6,846 nucleotides of DNA from Thermoplasmata archaeon (GTDB lineage: Archaea > Thermoplasmatota > E2 > DHVEG-1 > B18-G2), in the NCBI GenBank assembly GCA_021161685.1, contig JAGHAD010000135.1, positions 1 to 6,846 on the forward strand. The letters are read 5' to 3'. Shown here one piece after another: positions 1 through 6,272 of this stretch; within the stretch, counting starts at the first letter, position 1; each line of letters opens with the position of its first letter. The position numbers and the translations under genes were made by a program. The notes below the pieces were generated by a model. The model had not been told where the DNA came from, made no database searches, and saw nothing but the letters and a program-made list of their open reading frames with translations.

Positions 1-632
1 TCTTCAAAAGCTCGATCATAGTTGCCAACGCAAACGCAAAAACTACTTTTCTTGAGCTCGTTGGAGAGGAGAATCTAGATAGGAAGTTCGTTGAATATGT
101 AAAGAGACTGAGGATGTCCCCCTCTTGTTTCATGGTATTCCTGGGGGTAGATATGGATCTATCTAACTATCCAACCATCATCGAGGATTTGGATGAAGGT
201 TACAGCATCGTTATAAACTCCAATGCGGATCCAAGTTTAGCACCTAAAGGAAAAGCAAGCGTTACAATGTTGGTTGGAACGAATTATCACGAATTTCCGG
301 AAAGAGGAACGAAAGAATATCTGGAGAAGAAAAGGGAACTTGCAGAGCTTCTGATCAAAAGAGCTGAGAAGATCATTCCAAACTTGAGTAAGCATATAGT
401 TGTCCAAGATACCGCAACGCCAGAGACATTCGAAAGATACACTTCCATGCCGGAAGGAGCAATCTATTCTTTCGATCAGTCAATTGATACCAAAAGACCC
501 TATTTCAAAACCCCAGTAAAGGGCTTGTACTTGGCAGGTGCATCGACCTTTCCTGGGGGTGGAATCGAGGCGGTAGTAATATCGGGAATCATCTGTGCGA
601 ACGATATATGTAATTGGGAATCTAAGGTATGA
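1..632 (+). CDS. CrtI/phytoene-desaturase-like FAD-dependent oxidoreductase, C-terminal part (5' end outside window)
   Basis: The reading frame is open from position 3 to the TGA at 630-632, giving the last 209 residues; the true start lies upstream. An ATG at 114 is in frame, but about 37 good coding codons precede it, so it is internal. The strongest marker is near the C-terminus (about nt 520-590), [18 protein letters not shown], the C-terminal FAD-contacting motif of the phytoene desaturase/amine-oxidase-like flavoprotein family (COG1233). The family's N-terminal Rossmann GxGxxG dinucleotide motif would be in the missing part. Such proteins desaturate or saturate isoprenoid chains (carotenoids, retinoids, possibly archaeal lipid precursors); the substrate cannot be told from this fragment. 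No terminator is evident before the ribosomal promoter at 655. Family assignment is fairly secure, exact function is not. Confidence 0.82.
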   Translation, partial: FKSSIIVANANAKTTFLELVGEENLDRKFVEYVKRLRMSPSCFMVFLGVDMDLSNYPTIIEDLDEGYSIVINSNADPSLAPKGKASVTMLVGTNYHEFPERGTKEYLEKKRELAELLIKRAEKIIPNLSKHIVVQDTATPETFERYTSMPEGAIYSFDQSIDTKRPYFKTPVKGLYLAGASTFPGGGIEAVVISGIICANDICNWESKV

Positions 633-654
633 GCGATGTCCTGGATTATGGCTT

Positions 655-671
655 CGAAAAAGATTTTTATA
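655..671 (+). promoter_or_regulatory. BRE + TATA promoter of the L7Ae ribosomal cluster
   Basis: CGAAAAAG (655-662) resembles an archaeal TFB recognition element and lies directly before TTTTTATA (664-671). An archaeal TATA centre usually sits about 26 bases before the transcription start, which predicts initiation near 694. That leaves a leader of about 24 bases containing AGGAGG (705-710) before the ATG at 718. This is the best-formed promoter in the window. Confidence 0.7.
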
Positions 672-717
672 CATCTCCTCTATTCCTACTTCACATTTCA
701 AAGCAGGAGGTTCCAGT

Positions 718-1089
718 ATGCCTATATATGTGAGATTTAAGGTACCAAAGGATCTCGAAAGAATGACATACGAGCTCGTCGAAAAGGCTAGGGAAACGGG
801 AAAAATAAGGAGAGGAACAAACGAGGTGACAAAGCAGGTAGAAAGGGGACAGGCTAAATTAGTTATAATGGCTGAAGATGTTACACCAGAAGAAATCCTA
901 GCTCACATGCCTTTGCTATGCGAGGAGAAAAACATTCCTTATACGTACGTATCGAGTAAGCAAGAACTTGGCGCCGCCGCTGGTCTAGAAGTAGCTGCTG
1001 CATCGGTTGCCATCATATCGCCTGGGGAAGGTAAAGAGGACTTAGAAAATATTATAAAGAGGATAGAAGAATTAAAGAAGAAGGGTTAA
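718..1089 (+). CDS. rpl7ae: Ribosomal protein L7Ae (K-turn binding protein)
   Basis: 123 residues, the usual length for archaeal L7Ae. It binds kink-turns in 23S rRNA and is also a core subunit of archaeal box C/D and H/ACA sRNPs and of RNase P. The RNA-contact segment RGTNEVTK (residues 32-39) and the [16 protein letters not shown] block (84-99) are characteristic. The frame is open further upstream to 595, but ATG 718 is chosen because AGGAGG (705-710) sits 7 bases before it, the predicted transcription start (about 694) lies after the longer start, and the protein then begins with the family-typical short N-terminus. It is first in a compact cluster with rps28e one base downstream. No K-turn is visible in the short leader, so autoregulation of the kind reported for Sulfolobus L7Ae is not supported here. 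Confidence 0.96.
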   Translation: MPIYVRFKVPKDLERMTYELVEKARETGKIRRGTNEVTKQVERGQAKLVIMAEDVTPEEILAHMPLLCEEKNIPYTYVSSKQELGAAAGLEVAAASVAIISPGEGKEDLENIIKRIEELKKKG

Positions 1090-1090
1090 C

Positions 1091-1300
1091 ATGGTAGAGG
1101 GAACACCCTGTGAGGTTGTCGAGATAATTGAGAGAACGGGTATGGCTGGAGAGGCTACACAAGTCAAGGTTAGGGTACTCGAGGGGAGCGACAAAGGAAA
1201 AATAATAACTAGAAATGTCAAGGGACCGGTTCAGCTTGGAGACATATTGATGCTGGCAGAAACTCAAAGGGAAGCTAAGAAGCTTGGAAAGACGAGATAG
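1091..1300 (+). CDS. rps28e: Ribosomal protein S28e
   Basis: 69 residues, full length for this small OB-fold protein of the archaeal/eukaryotic 30S/40S subunit. The N-terminal half ([20 protein letters not shown]) and the C-terminal [15 protein letters not shown] segment match the family; the latter corresponds to the eukaryotic ESEREARRLR signature. The ATG follows the rpl7ae stop by one base, with the purine-rich AAGAAGAAGGG end of rpl7ae acting as SD, so the two are probably translationally coupled. The order L7Ae-S28e-L24e is typical of many Euryarchaeota. Confidence 0.95.
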   Translation: MVEGTPCEVVEIIERTGMAGEATQVKVRVLEGSDKGKIITRNVKGPVQLGDILMLAETQREAKKLGKTR

Positions 1301-1308
1301 GTGTAAAA

Positions 1309-1488
1309 ATGGTAGAGAGAAGGATATGTTCGTTCTGCGGAAATGAGATAGAGCCCGGAACTGGAAAGTTATACATAAGGAAGGATGGTACGATCTATCA
1401 TTTCTGTTCAAGCAAATGTCAGAAGAACATGCTGAAACTCAAAAGAATTCCAAGAAAGGTTAGGTGGACGAGGTTCTATTCTAAATAA
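1309..1488 (+). CDS. rpl24e: Ribosomal protein L24e (zinc-ribbon)
   Basis: A short gene of 59 residues beginning [10 protein letters not shown], the normal length of archaeal L24e. The zinc-binding cysteines are C7-x2-C10 and C33-x3-C37 (CSFC and CSSKC), followed by the basic tail [14 protein letters not shown]. It is a 50S subunit protein. It starts 8 bases after rps28e; the spacer has GGTG as a weak SD. After its TAA a six-T run (1495-1500) precedes the next gene, so part of the transcription may stop here. In Archaeoglobus the gene after L24e is remembered as ndk (nucleoside diphosphate kinase) followed by infB; neither is present here. Confidence 0.95.
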   Translation: MVERRICSFCGNEIEPGTGKLYIRKDGTIYHFCSSKCQKNMLKLKRIPRKVRWTRFYSK

Positions 1489-1516
1489 GAGCGATTTTTT
1501 CTATGGAGGTGGAAAA

Positions 1517-2017
1517 ATGGTCGAAATAAAGATTATAGAAATTGAAAAACCAGATGATGTGAACATCATCATAGGGCAAACTCATTTCATAAAGTCCATC
1601 GAAGATTTATATGAAGCCATGGTTGGTTCTGTGCCTAACGCTAAGTTTGGAATAGCGTTTTGCGAAGCAAGTGGAGCTTGCAAAGTTAGATGCGAGGGGA
1701 ACGATGAGGAACTCAAGAAACTTGCTGCCGAAAATGCCTTCAGGATAGGAGCTGGACATACTTTTATCATCTTCATGAGAGACTGCTATCCAATTAACGT
1801 CCTTAACGCGATAAAGAATGTGCAGGAAGTTTGCAGGATATTTTGTGCAACGGCAAATCCCACAAAAGTAATAGTTGCAGAAGAAGAGATAAAGGGAAGG
1901 AAGGGAAGGGGCATTCTTGGAGTAATAGATGGATTTGTGCCGGAGGGAATAGAAGAAGAAAAAGATATAGAGTGGAGGAAGAGTTTCCTTAGGGAGATAG
2001 GTTATAAGTTGAGATGA
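1517..2017 (+). CDS. Adenosine-specific kinase family protein (COG1839, formerly DUF355)
   Basis: 166 residues, the usual full length. It matches the small archaeal/bacterial family annotated as adenosine-specific kinase (Pfam Adenosine_kin), named after a crenarchaeal structure with bound adenosine nucleotide; the kinase reaction is weakly documented, so the name should be taken as family membership. Conserved blocks visible: QTHFIKSIEDLYEAM (21-35), KFGIAFCEASGACKVR (43-58), AGHTFIIFMRDCYPINVLNA (79-98), ATANPTKVIVAE (111-122) and the Gly-rich GRGILGVIDG (130-139). There is no P-loop or PfkB motif. The start is ATG 1517 with GGAGGT at 1505-1510, 28 bases after rpl24e. Its stop overlaps the next start as ATGA, so the two are probably co-translated. 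It occupies the place where ndk is expected in related genomes, which is suggestive of a nucleotide-related role but not evidence of one. Confidence 0.85.
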   Translation: MVEIKIIEIEKPDDVNIIIGQTHFIKSIEDLYEAMVGSVPNAKFGIAFCEASGACKVRCEGNDEELKKLAAENAFRIGAGHTFIIFMRDCYPINVLNAIKNVQEVCRIFCATANPTKVIVAEEEIKGRKGRGILGVIDGFVPEGIEEEKDIEWRKSFLREIGYKLR

Positions 2018-2856
2018 AACCAGACGTTATTTTTGATAACCATTTGCACCTTAGGAGGAATGGGAGGTATCTAGAGGCTGTTAAGGATTTTAAGAGAGCT
2101 GGCGGGACGCATTTCATCCTATGCCAATATCCAATGCCCGACAAAGCTCTTTCAGAAAGAAGTTATCTACCATGCTATATGGATACAATTAAAATGGCAG
2201 AGGAAGTGGAAAGGGAGACGGGCATAAAAGTGTTTGTAACAATTGGGCCCTATCCCGCAGATTATCTTCTTTTCAAAGAGAAACTCGGTAAGGAAGGGGC
2301 AATGGATCTAATGAAGAAGGGGATGGAGGAAGCTGCAAGGTTATGTGCAGAAAACAAAAGATGTGTTGGTATAGGAGAAATAGGAAGACCCCACTTTAAG
2401 GTGGAAGACGAAATCATTGAGGAAAGCAATGAAATTATGATTTATGGAATGCAATGCGCAAAGGAAGTTGGAGTACCAGTAGTACTGCATACCGAGAAAG
2501 CAACTCCTTCAATCTTTAAGGAACTGGCTGAGATGGCAAAAAAGGTTGGATTAAGACCAGAAAAAGTTGTCAAGCACTTTTCACCCCCTTTCATATACTA
2601 TGAAGAAAATCATGGATTGATGCCATCTGTTATATCGAGCAGAAACAACATAGAGATCGCCCTGAGCAAGGGAGATAGGTTTCTGATGGAAACCGATTAT
2701 ATAGATGATCCAAACAGGCCAGGTGCCGTACTTGGCCCAAAGACCGTACCGAGATTGACCAAGCGTTTGATCAAGGAGGGAAAGATGGAAGAAGAGCAAT
2801 ATTACAAGGTGCACGTGGACAATCCTGAAAGAACTTATGGCATAGATCTGCAGTAA
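2014..2856 (+). CDS. TatD-like metal-dependent hydrolase (amidohydrolase superfamily)
   Basis: 280 residues. It belongs to the archaeal TatD-related group of the metal-dependent hydrolase TIM-barrel superfamily. Putative metal ligands appear in the expected order along the barrel: H10 and H12 (DNHLH), E122 (GIGEIGRPH), H159 (VVLHTE), H188 (KHFSP) and D228 (METDYIDDP). TatD relatives are Mg/Zn-dependent nucleases or phosphodiesterases; the archaeal branch has no settled substrate. The start ATG 2014 overlaps the preceding TGA (ATGA). No SD of its own is needed if translation is coupled, although the Arg/Glu-rich end of the upstream gene (AGGGAGATAGG) could serve. Its TAA ends at 2856, directly abutting the stop codon of the convergent permease gene at 2857. 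Confidence 0.85.
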   Translation: MKPDVIFDNHLHLRRNGRYLEAVKDFKRAGGTHFILCQYPMPDKALSERSYLPCYMDTIKMAEEVERETGIKVFVTIGPYPADYLLFKEKLGKEGAMDLMKKGMEEAARLCAENKRCVGIGEIGRPHFKVEDEIIEESNEIMIYGMQCAKEVGVPVVLHTEKATPSIFKELAEMAKKVGLRPEKVVKHFSPPFIYYEENHGLMPSVISSRNNIEIALSKGDRFLMETDYIDDPNRPGAVLGPKTVPRLTKRLIKEGKMEEEQYYKVHVDNPERTYGIDLQ

Positions 2857-3615
2857 CTAGATTTCGCTCCTATTGAAGAGATAGCTGCTCAAGAACATCA
2901 CTCCCATGCATACTCCGAGAACAATCAGGAAATCAACATGCAATGGAAAATGGTTATATCCCATCAAGGATCCTCTTAAACCATCAACGGCATATGTTAA
3001 TGGATTGATCTCAGATAGAACCTTCAACCAGCATGGCATGGTATCTATTGGGAAGAAGGCAGACGATAGCAAGATCATGGGAAACAGTAATAAATTCATA
3101 ATGAGCTGGAAACCTTGAAAATCTTTGGTAAAGGTTGCTATCATTATACCAAAACCGACCGCGACCAGAGCAGATAGAATCATAAAAGGGATTGCTGGAA
3201 GTATCGCCTTTACTTTAACACCTAACAGTATAGAGATGATGAGGATAATGAAACCCTGAATGAGAGCAACAGTTCCTCCTCCAAGTGCCCTCCCAATAAC
3301 TATTGATAATCTGCTCACGGGTGCAACTAAAACTTCTTGCAGGAAGCCAAATCTTCTATCCCATATGATGGAAATTCCAGCGAATGCGGAGGAAAACATG
3401 ATGCTCATTGAGATTATGCCAGGTGCAAGGAAATCGAGATACGTTAGGTTTTCACTACCAGGTAGAGCAACTACCTTGTTTAATCCCATCCCAAGAAATG
3501 CAAGGAAGAATACCGGCTGGACGATATTTCCTATCACCCTGCTTTTAGCTCTTACAAATCTTTTCATCTGCCTTGCCCACATTACATAAATGGCTTGAAG
3601 CTCGCGCAGTTTCAA
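2857..3615 (-). CDS. ABC-2 type exporter permease (DrrB-like)
   Basis: 252 residues with about six hydrophobic segments (roughly 29-47, 62-84, 104-133, 138-160, 168-190, 227-246), the ABC2_membrane architecture. The cytoplasmic DRRFGFLQEVLVAPVSR segment (86-102) and the stretch FFPIDTMPCWLKVLSEINPL (187-206) are characteristic of DrrB/NodJ-type permeases. It forms the membrane half of an exporter with the ATPase encoded just upstream; such systems export drugs, lipids or polysaccharides, and the substrate here is unknown. The start is TTG (complement of 3613-3615), chosen because GGAGGG ends 8 bases before it, overlapping the last codons and stop of the ATPase gene, and only 4 bases separate the two genes. 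The next ATG would remove 11 residues of a typical amphipathic N-terminus. Its stop codon touches the convergent TatD-like gene. Confidence 0.92.
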   Translation of the reverse strand: MKLRELQAIYVMWARQMKRFVRAKSRVIGNIVQPVFFLAFLGMGLNKVVALPGSENLTYLDFLAPGIISMSIMFSSAFAGISIIWDRRFGFLQEVLVAPVSRLSIVIGRALGGGTVALIQGFIILIISILLGVKVKAILPAIPFMILSALVAVGFGIMIATFTKDFQGFQLIMNLLLFPMILLSSAFFPIDTMPCWLKVLSEINPLTYAVDGLRGSLMGYNHFPLHVDFLIVLGVCMGVMFLSSYLFNRSEI

Positions 3616-3619
3616 CCTT

Positions 3620-4552
3620 TTACCCTCCTAACTTTCTTCCAGTGTAATGCAAGAAAACGTCATCAAGATTTGGCTTGTGCAGGCTTATCGACTCTATCCT
3701 GATTCCATTTTCATTAGCAACTTCGACGATCATTGGAATCTTTTCCTCTCCATGGTTAACGCTCACAACCAGGAGGTTATTTGTAGTCCTCACAACGTTT
3801 AGATCTGTTCTTTCAACTATTTCTCTAAGCTTTTCAGGATGTGAGCATGTGATAGAAATCACATCTTTTCCAATCCTGTTCTTCAGTTCCTCGGGTTCAT
3901 CTATAACCAAGATCTTACCGTTGTTTATTATCGCTACCCTATCGCTCAGCTTATCCGCCTCCTCCATGTAATGCGTGGTCAGAAAGATGGTGATACCTTC
4001 CTCTTTGTTCAATCTCTTTATATAATTCCATACGGTAAATCTGGCTCTTGCATCCAGACCAAGGGTTGGCTCATCTAGGAAAAGAACTTTTGGAGAATGC
4101 ATAAAGCTTCTCGCTATTTCAAGCCTTCTTTTCATTCCTCCAGAATAAGATCTAACCAAGTCATCCGCCCTATCAACCAGATCAACGAGATTTAAGACGT
4201 ACTCTATCCTCTCTTCCCTCTCCTTTCTGCTAAGTCCGTACATCCGTGCGTGGAAATCCAAATTCTCCCTGCCGGTTAGCTCCGTATCAAGAGCGGGCTC
4301 TTGAAAAACAACGCCTATCTTTTCCCTAACCTTACTTCTTTGCCTCACAACATCATATCCACAAATTTTTGCGGTTCCACTGGTTGGTCTAAGCAGGGTT
4401 GTCAACAGCTTAACCGTCGTGGTCTTCCCTGCTCCATTTGGACCGAGAAATCCAAATATTTCTCCCTCTTCAACAGAGAGGTTAACTCTATCTACAGCGA
4501 TGATAACCCCGTTGAAGGTCTTTGTGAGATTGTGGGTTTCTATGGCTTTCAT
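3620..4552 (-). CDS. ABC exporter ATP-binding protein (DrrA-like)
   Basis: 310 residues from the chosen start. All ABC ATPase motifs are present: Walker A GPNGAGKT (37-44), Q-loop Q84 (VVFQEP), signature YSGGM (136-140), Walker B VLFLDEP (156-162), D-loop GLD (165-167) and H-loop H194 (TTHYMEEAD). The C-terminal extension ends in LHKPNLDDVFLHYTG, the tail typical of the daunorubicin-resistance-type (DrrA) ATPases. The frame is open for 20 more codons to 4612, but ATG 4552 is preferred: MKAIETHNLTKTF is the family-typical beginning, the longer version would run through the TATA-like box at 4573-4580, and that box lies about 25 bases before 4552, which fits a leaderless mRNA. It is the first gene of a two-gene operon with the permease, divergent from the HhH-GPD-like gene. 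Confidence 0.95.
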   Translation of the reverse strand: MKAIETHNLTKTFNGVIIAVDRVNLSVEEGEIFGFLGPNGAGKTTTVKLLTTLLRPTSGTAKICGYDVVRQRSKVREKIGVVFQEPALDTELTGRENLDFHARMYGLSRKEREERIEYVLNLVDLVDRADDLVRSYSGGMKRRLEIARSFMHSPKVLFLDEPTLGLDARARFTVWNYIKRLNKEEGITIFLTTHYMEEADKLSDRVAIINNGKILVIDEPEELKNRIGKDVISITCSHPEKLREIVERTDLNVVRTTNNLLVVSVNHGEEKIPMIVEVANENGIRIESISLHKPNLDDVFLHYTGRKLGG

Positions 4553-4572
4553 GAAGCCCGTTAAATGGTAAA

Positions 4573-4580
4573 TAAATTTA
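4573..4580. promoter_or_regulatory. Self-complementary TATA-like box between divergent genes
   Basis: TAAATTTA is its own reverse complement. Its centre (4576.5) is about 24.5 bases from ATG 4552 on the minus strand and about 30.5 bases from ATG 4607 on the plus strand. With the usual archaeal spacing of about 26 bases this predicts a leaderless ABC ATPase mRNA and a plus-strand mRNA with a leader of about 4-5 bases. BRE-like purines are weak on both sides. Functional assignment is inferred from spacing only. Confidence 0.45.
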
Positions 4581-4606
4581 AGGTTTGTGAGGGGATAACT
4601 TACTGG

Positions 4607-5293
4607 ATGCAACTGAAAAGAATCGTGGATAGTTACATGAGGAAAGTACCAAAAGTAAAGGAATTGTGTGATAGATGCCTTAAAACGGAAAGATGGGGAG
4701 GCAGGGTTGTTCTTATGGTAGTTGATGCTGCTTTTACTTCAACGGGCCTTAATTACTTTACAGCTGTAGTACCAAAGGTTCGAGAATTTGAGAGAAAGTT
4801 TGTTGAAAATGGAAAAATAAGAGATCTGAAAGATTTGGCAAAGGCTGAGATAGGCGTTTTGAAGGAAGTGTGGAAAAATACTAGGTCTTGGAATGCTGCA
4901 AAGGAAATAGCTCTATACCTTTCCAGCATAAATAGCGATGATAAAAGGGCTTTGAGAGAGTGGGCAAGGGAATCCAAGCTGGAAGAATGGCACAACGATC
5001 CATTGGGCAGGATAAAGGGTGTTGGTCTAATTACCTTTCAGTACCTGAGAATGATGGGAGGAATAGATACGGTTATGCCGGACAAAATTGTGAAGAGAGT
5101 CATTAATGAGATATTGAGGAAAGCCGGTATGGAGCCGGTTAATGATGATATGGAATTCATTAGGTTAACAGAAGAAATAGCCATAAAATGCGGGTATAGA
5201 CCAATAGAGCTGTGCTGGATGACATGGTTTGTACAGGAAGAAGATAAAATAACTAGGATGGAAAAATATGCAGAAATCCTTGATAAAATTTAA
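4607..5293 (+). CDS. HhH-GPD (DNA glycosylase superfamily)-like protein, atypical
   Basis: 228 residues from ATG 4607; an in-frame ATG at 4565 would add 14 residues but overlaps the TATA-like box and has no promoter of its own. Numbering from 4607: the helical protein carries a helix-hairpin-helix, LGRIKGVGLITFQYL (133-147, GVG at 138-140), followed after about 13 residues by MPDKIVKRV (157-165). This resembles the hairpin plus catalytic Asp (here D159) of endonuclease III/OGG/AlkA-type glycosylases, for example the LPDDYLIK stretch of AlkA. The residue where bifunctional enzymes carry the lyase Lys is Ile, as expected for a monofunctional or inactive member. The usual C-terminal four-Cys iron-sulfur loop is absent, but CxxC (C21, C24) and C195-x7-C203 occur near the two ends. 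GAGGGG (4589-4594) is a distant SD candidate. The product could be a base-excision protein or a non-catalytic DNA-binding relative; the family call is by motif only. Confidence 0.6.
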   Translation: MQLKRIVDSYMRKVPKVKELCDRCLKTERWGGRVVLMVVDAAFTSTGLNYFTAVVPKVREFERKFVENGKIRDLKDLAKAEIGVLKEVWKNTRSWNAAKEIALYLSSINSDDKRALREWARESKLEEWHNDPLGRIKGVGLITFQYLRMMGGIDTVMPDKIVKRVINEILRKAGMEPVNDDMEFIRLTEEIAIKCGYRPIELCWMTWFVQEEDKITRMEKYAEILDKI

Positions 5294-5333
5294 GCTCAAA
5301 TGGCATGAAACCTTAATGAAGATGGTTCAGAAA

Positions 5334-5624
5334 TCAAGAGTTCGAAAAAGACTCATCCAAAACTCTCCTCCTAATCTCCATTATCCTTTCAAACTCCTCT
5401 GGATTCAGAGAGATAACGGCTCCACTCTTCTTTGTCAGTAAAATCCTTTCCTTTATGAGATCCTTCATGATTCTTCTTACTCTTTTTCCATCTCTCTTTA
5501 TCTTGGATGCAATCCATTTGACGACACTATCCATAGGTAGATAGGACTGACCCCACACCCTTCTTCTTACCAGTTTATCAAGGATTGTTGCAACTATTTG
5601 CTCATCAGTTAATTCAACCTTCAT
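5334..5624 (-). CDS. Small winged-helix-like hypothetical protein
   Basis: 96 residues, rich in Arg and Lys, not recognised as a named family. The predicted pattern is helix (6-22), helix (32-45), a likely recognition helix (47-60, KRVRRIMKDLIKERI) and a short beta hairpin or wing (ILLTKKSGAVISLN, 61-74), then a C-terminal helix (75-91). This is the layout of a winged-helix DNA-binding domain. It may be a transcription regulator or another nucleic-acid-binding protein. The start is ATG (complement of 5622-5624) with no SD; the TATA region at 5655-5662 predicts a leader of only about 8 bases. It is divergent from a second winged-helix gene at 5687 and convergent with the HhH-GPD-like gene, with 40 bases between the stops. 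Confidence 0.65.
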   Translation of the reverse strand: MKVELTDEQIVATILDKLVRRRVWGQSYLPMDSVVKWIASKIKRDGKRVRRIMKDLIKERILLTKKSGAVISLNPEEFERIMEIRRRVLDESFSNS

Positions 5625-5654
5625 GGTACAGATGCTGAACTTTGTAAGGCAAAA

Positions 5655-5662
5655 TATTTATA
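5655..5662. promoter_or_regulatory. Shared TATA region between two divergent winged-helix genes
   Basis: The plus strand reads TATTTATA and the minus strand TATAAATA, both acceptable archaeal TATA boxes in the same eight bases. The centre is 28 bases from ATG 5687 (plus, so effectively leaderless) and about 34 bases from ATG 5624 (minus, leader about 8 bases). On the minus side AAAGG directly precedes the box. The box lies in a 62-base gap with no other TATA candidate well placed for either gene, so initiation in the two directions probably competes. Confidence 0.5.
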
Positions 5663-5686
5663 CCTTTAAAAGCAAATTGATTTACC

Positions 5687-6013
5687 ATGGAATCCGAAAA
5701 CAGCACCATTTTAACCGAGATCTTCGGGAATTCTCCACTTGTGAGAATCTTGGATTTCTTCCTAGATAACAAGCTCCTTGACTTCTCAAAAAATGAAATA
5801 GCAAGGGAGACAGGAATGAGCAAGGTAACGGTTCATAAATACATTGATGCTTTGCTCAGGCTGGGCATACTGAAGGAGAACAGGAAAATAGGAAGGGCAA
5901 GCATGTATAAGCTGAATCTTGAAAGTCCCTTGGTAAAGAAGCTAATGGAAATTGAGGACATTTTGATAAAGAAGGGGTATGAAGAGTCTTTGCTCAAGGT
6001 TTCAACCCTATGA
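5687..6013 (+). CDS. Winged helix-turn-helix transcriptional regulator
   Basis: 108 residues. The N-terminal helix (SPLVRILDFFLDN, 16-28) is followed by an HTH, FSKNEIARETGMSKVTVHKY (33-52), a third helix ending ALLRLGILKENR (55-66) and a wing RKIGRASMYKLN (66-77); the C-terminal helix 81-97 may be for dimerisation. This is the MarR/ArsR-like fold of many archaeal one-component regulators, with the GMSKVTVHKYIDALLRLGIL core typical of them. No ligand-binding domain or metal-binding Cys is present, so any signal is unknown. ATG 5687 has no SD but lies 28 bases after a TATA box, so the mRNA is probably leaderless. Because it shares its promoter region with the gene at 5334-5624, auto- and cross-regulation of that pair is the simplest hypothesis. 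Confidence 0.82.
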   Translation: MESENSTILTEIFGNSPLVRILDFFLDNKLLDFSKNEIARETGMSKVTVHKYIDALLRLGILKENRKIGRASMYKLNLESPLVKKLMEIEDILIKKGYEESLLKVSTL

Positions 6014-6113
6014 AATTCCCCCTATTTGATTGACGTTTTCATTGATAATGATTGAAAAAGAAATCCGAACATCCTGTACACCTTTGGCAAGGCAATCACG
6101 AGACTTCCTCCAA

Positions 6114-6147
6114 CCTTACTTTCAGTAAAGAAGGAAAAAAATTTTTT
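6114..6147 (+). terminator. Possible terminator of the winged-helix gene
   Basis: CCTT-A-CTTT, loop CAGT, AAAG-AAGG (6114-6134) can form a weak stem with one bulged A, followed by seven A and six T (6142-6147) on the plus strand. In archaea the T-run alone may suffice. The stem is weak and the gap between gene end and T-run is about 130 bases. Confidence 0.25.
6135..6141 (-). terminator. T-run downstream of tRNA-Thr
   Basis: On the minus strand seven consecutive T lie about 22 bases after the 3' end of the tRNA, directly after a six-A run. Archaeal RNA polymerase commonly terminates at such oligo-T tracts after tRNA genes. No stable stem is needed or obvious. Confidence 0.45.
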
Positions 6148-6162
6148 AACCTTCAACGTTAA

Positions 6163-6234
6163 GCCGCTGGCGGGATTCGAACCCGCGACCTACACCTTAC
6201 CAAGGTGTCGCTCTACCGGCTGAGCCACAGCGGC
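6163..6234 (-). tRNA. tRNA-Thr (anticodon GGT)
   Basis: A 72-base cloverleaf read on the minus strand. The acceptor arms GCCGCTG and CAGCGGC pair over 7 bp; the D stem is GCTC/GAGC; the anticodon stem ACACC/GGTGT encloses the loop TTGGTAA with anticodon GGT at 34-36 (decodes ACC, and ACU by wobble); the variable loop is AGGTC; the T stem GCGGG/CCCGC encloses TTCGAAT. All stems are fully paired. There is no intron and CCA is not encoded. It has its own TATA box upstream and a T-run downstream, so it is a single-gene transcription unit. No attachment-site duplication of its 3' end is visible within the window. Confidence 0.97.
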
Positions 6235-6258
6235 TTAAAAGGTTATTGTCTTCCTACC

Positions 6259-6265
6259 TATTAAA
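6259..6265 (-). promoter_or_regulatory. TATA box of tRNA-Thr
   Basis: The minus strand reads TTTAATA here, centred 28 bases before the first base of the mature tRNA. This is the expected position for an archaeal tRNA promoter whose transcript begins at or close to the mature 5' end. It lies just beyond the stop codon (6273) of the upstream membrane-protein gene. Confidence 0.5.
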
Positions 6266-6272
6266 CTATCGC

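Noticed and set aside
595..717. Longer L7Ae reading frame starting at 595
   Set aside because: It overlaps the end of the flavoprotein gene and runs through the BRE/TATA promoter; the SD and family N-terminus point to ATG 718.
672..717. K-turn or box C/D-like element in the L7Ae leader for autoregulation
   Set aside because: The predicted leader is only about 24 bases, and no tandem G-A or C/D box motifs are visible.
1495..1500. Six-T run after rpl24e as an operon terminator
   Set aside because: It is short, has no stem, and lies directly before the SD of the next gene; it may cause partial termination, but this cannot be supported.
4553..4612. Extended N-terminus of the ABC ATPase (20 extra residues)
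   Set aside because: The extension covers the TATA-like box and the start of the divergent gene; MKAIETHNLTKTF is the normal family beginning.
5294..5333. Small box C/D RNA or terminator in the gap between convergent genes
   Set aside because: No convincing C (RTGATGA) and D (CTGA) boxes, and no T-run or stable stem in the 40 bases.
6163..6234. tRNA-Thr gene as an integration site of a mobile element
   Set aside because: No second copy of the tRNA 3' end, no integrase gene, and the neighbouring sequence does not differ in visible composition.
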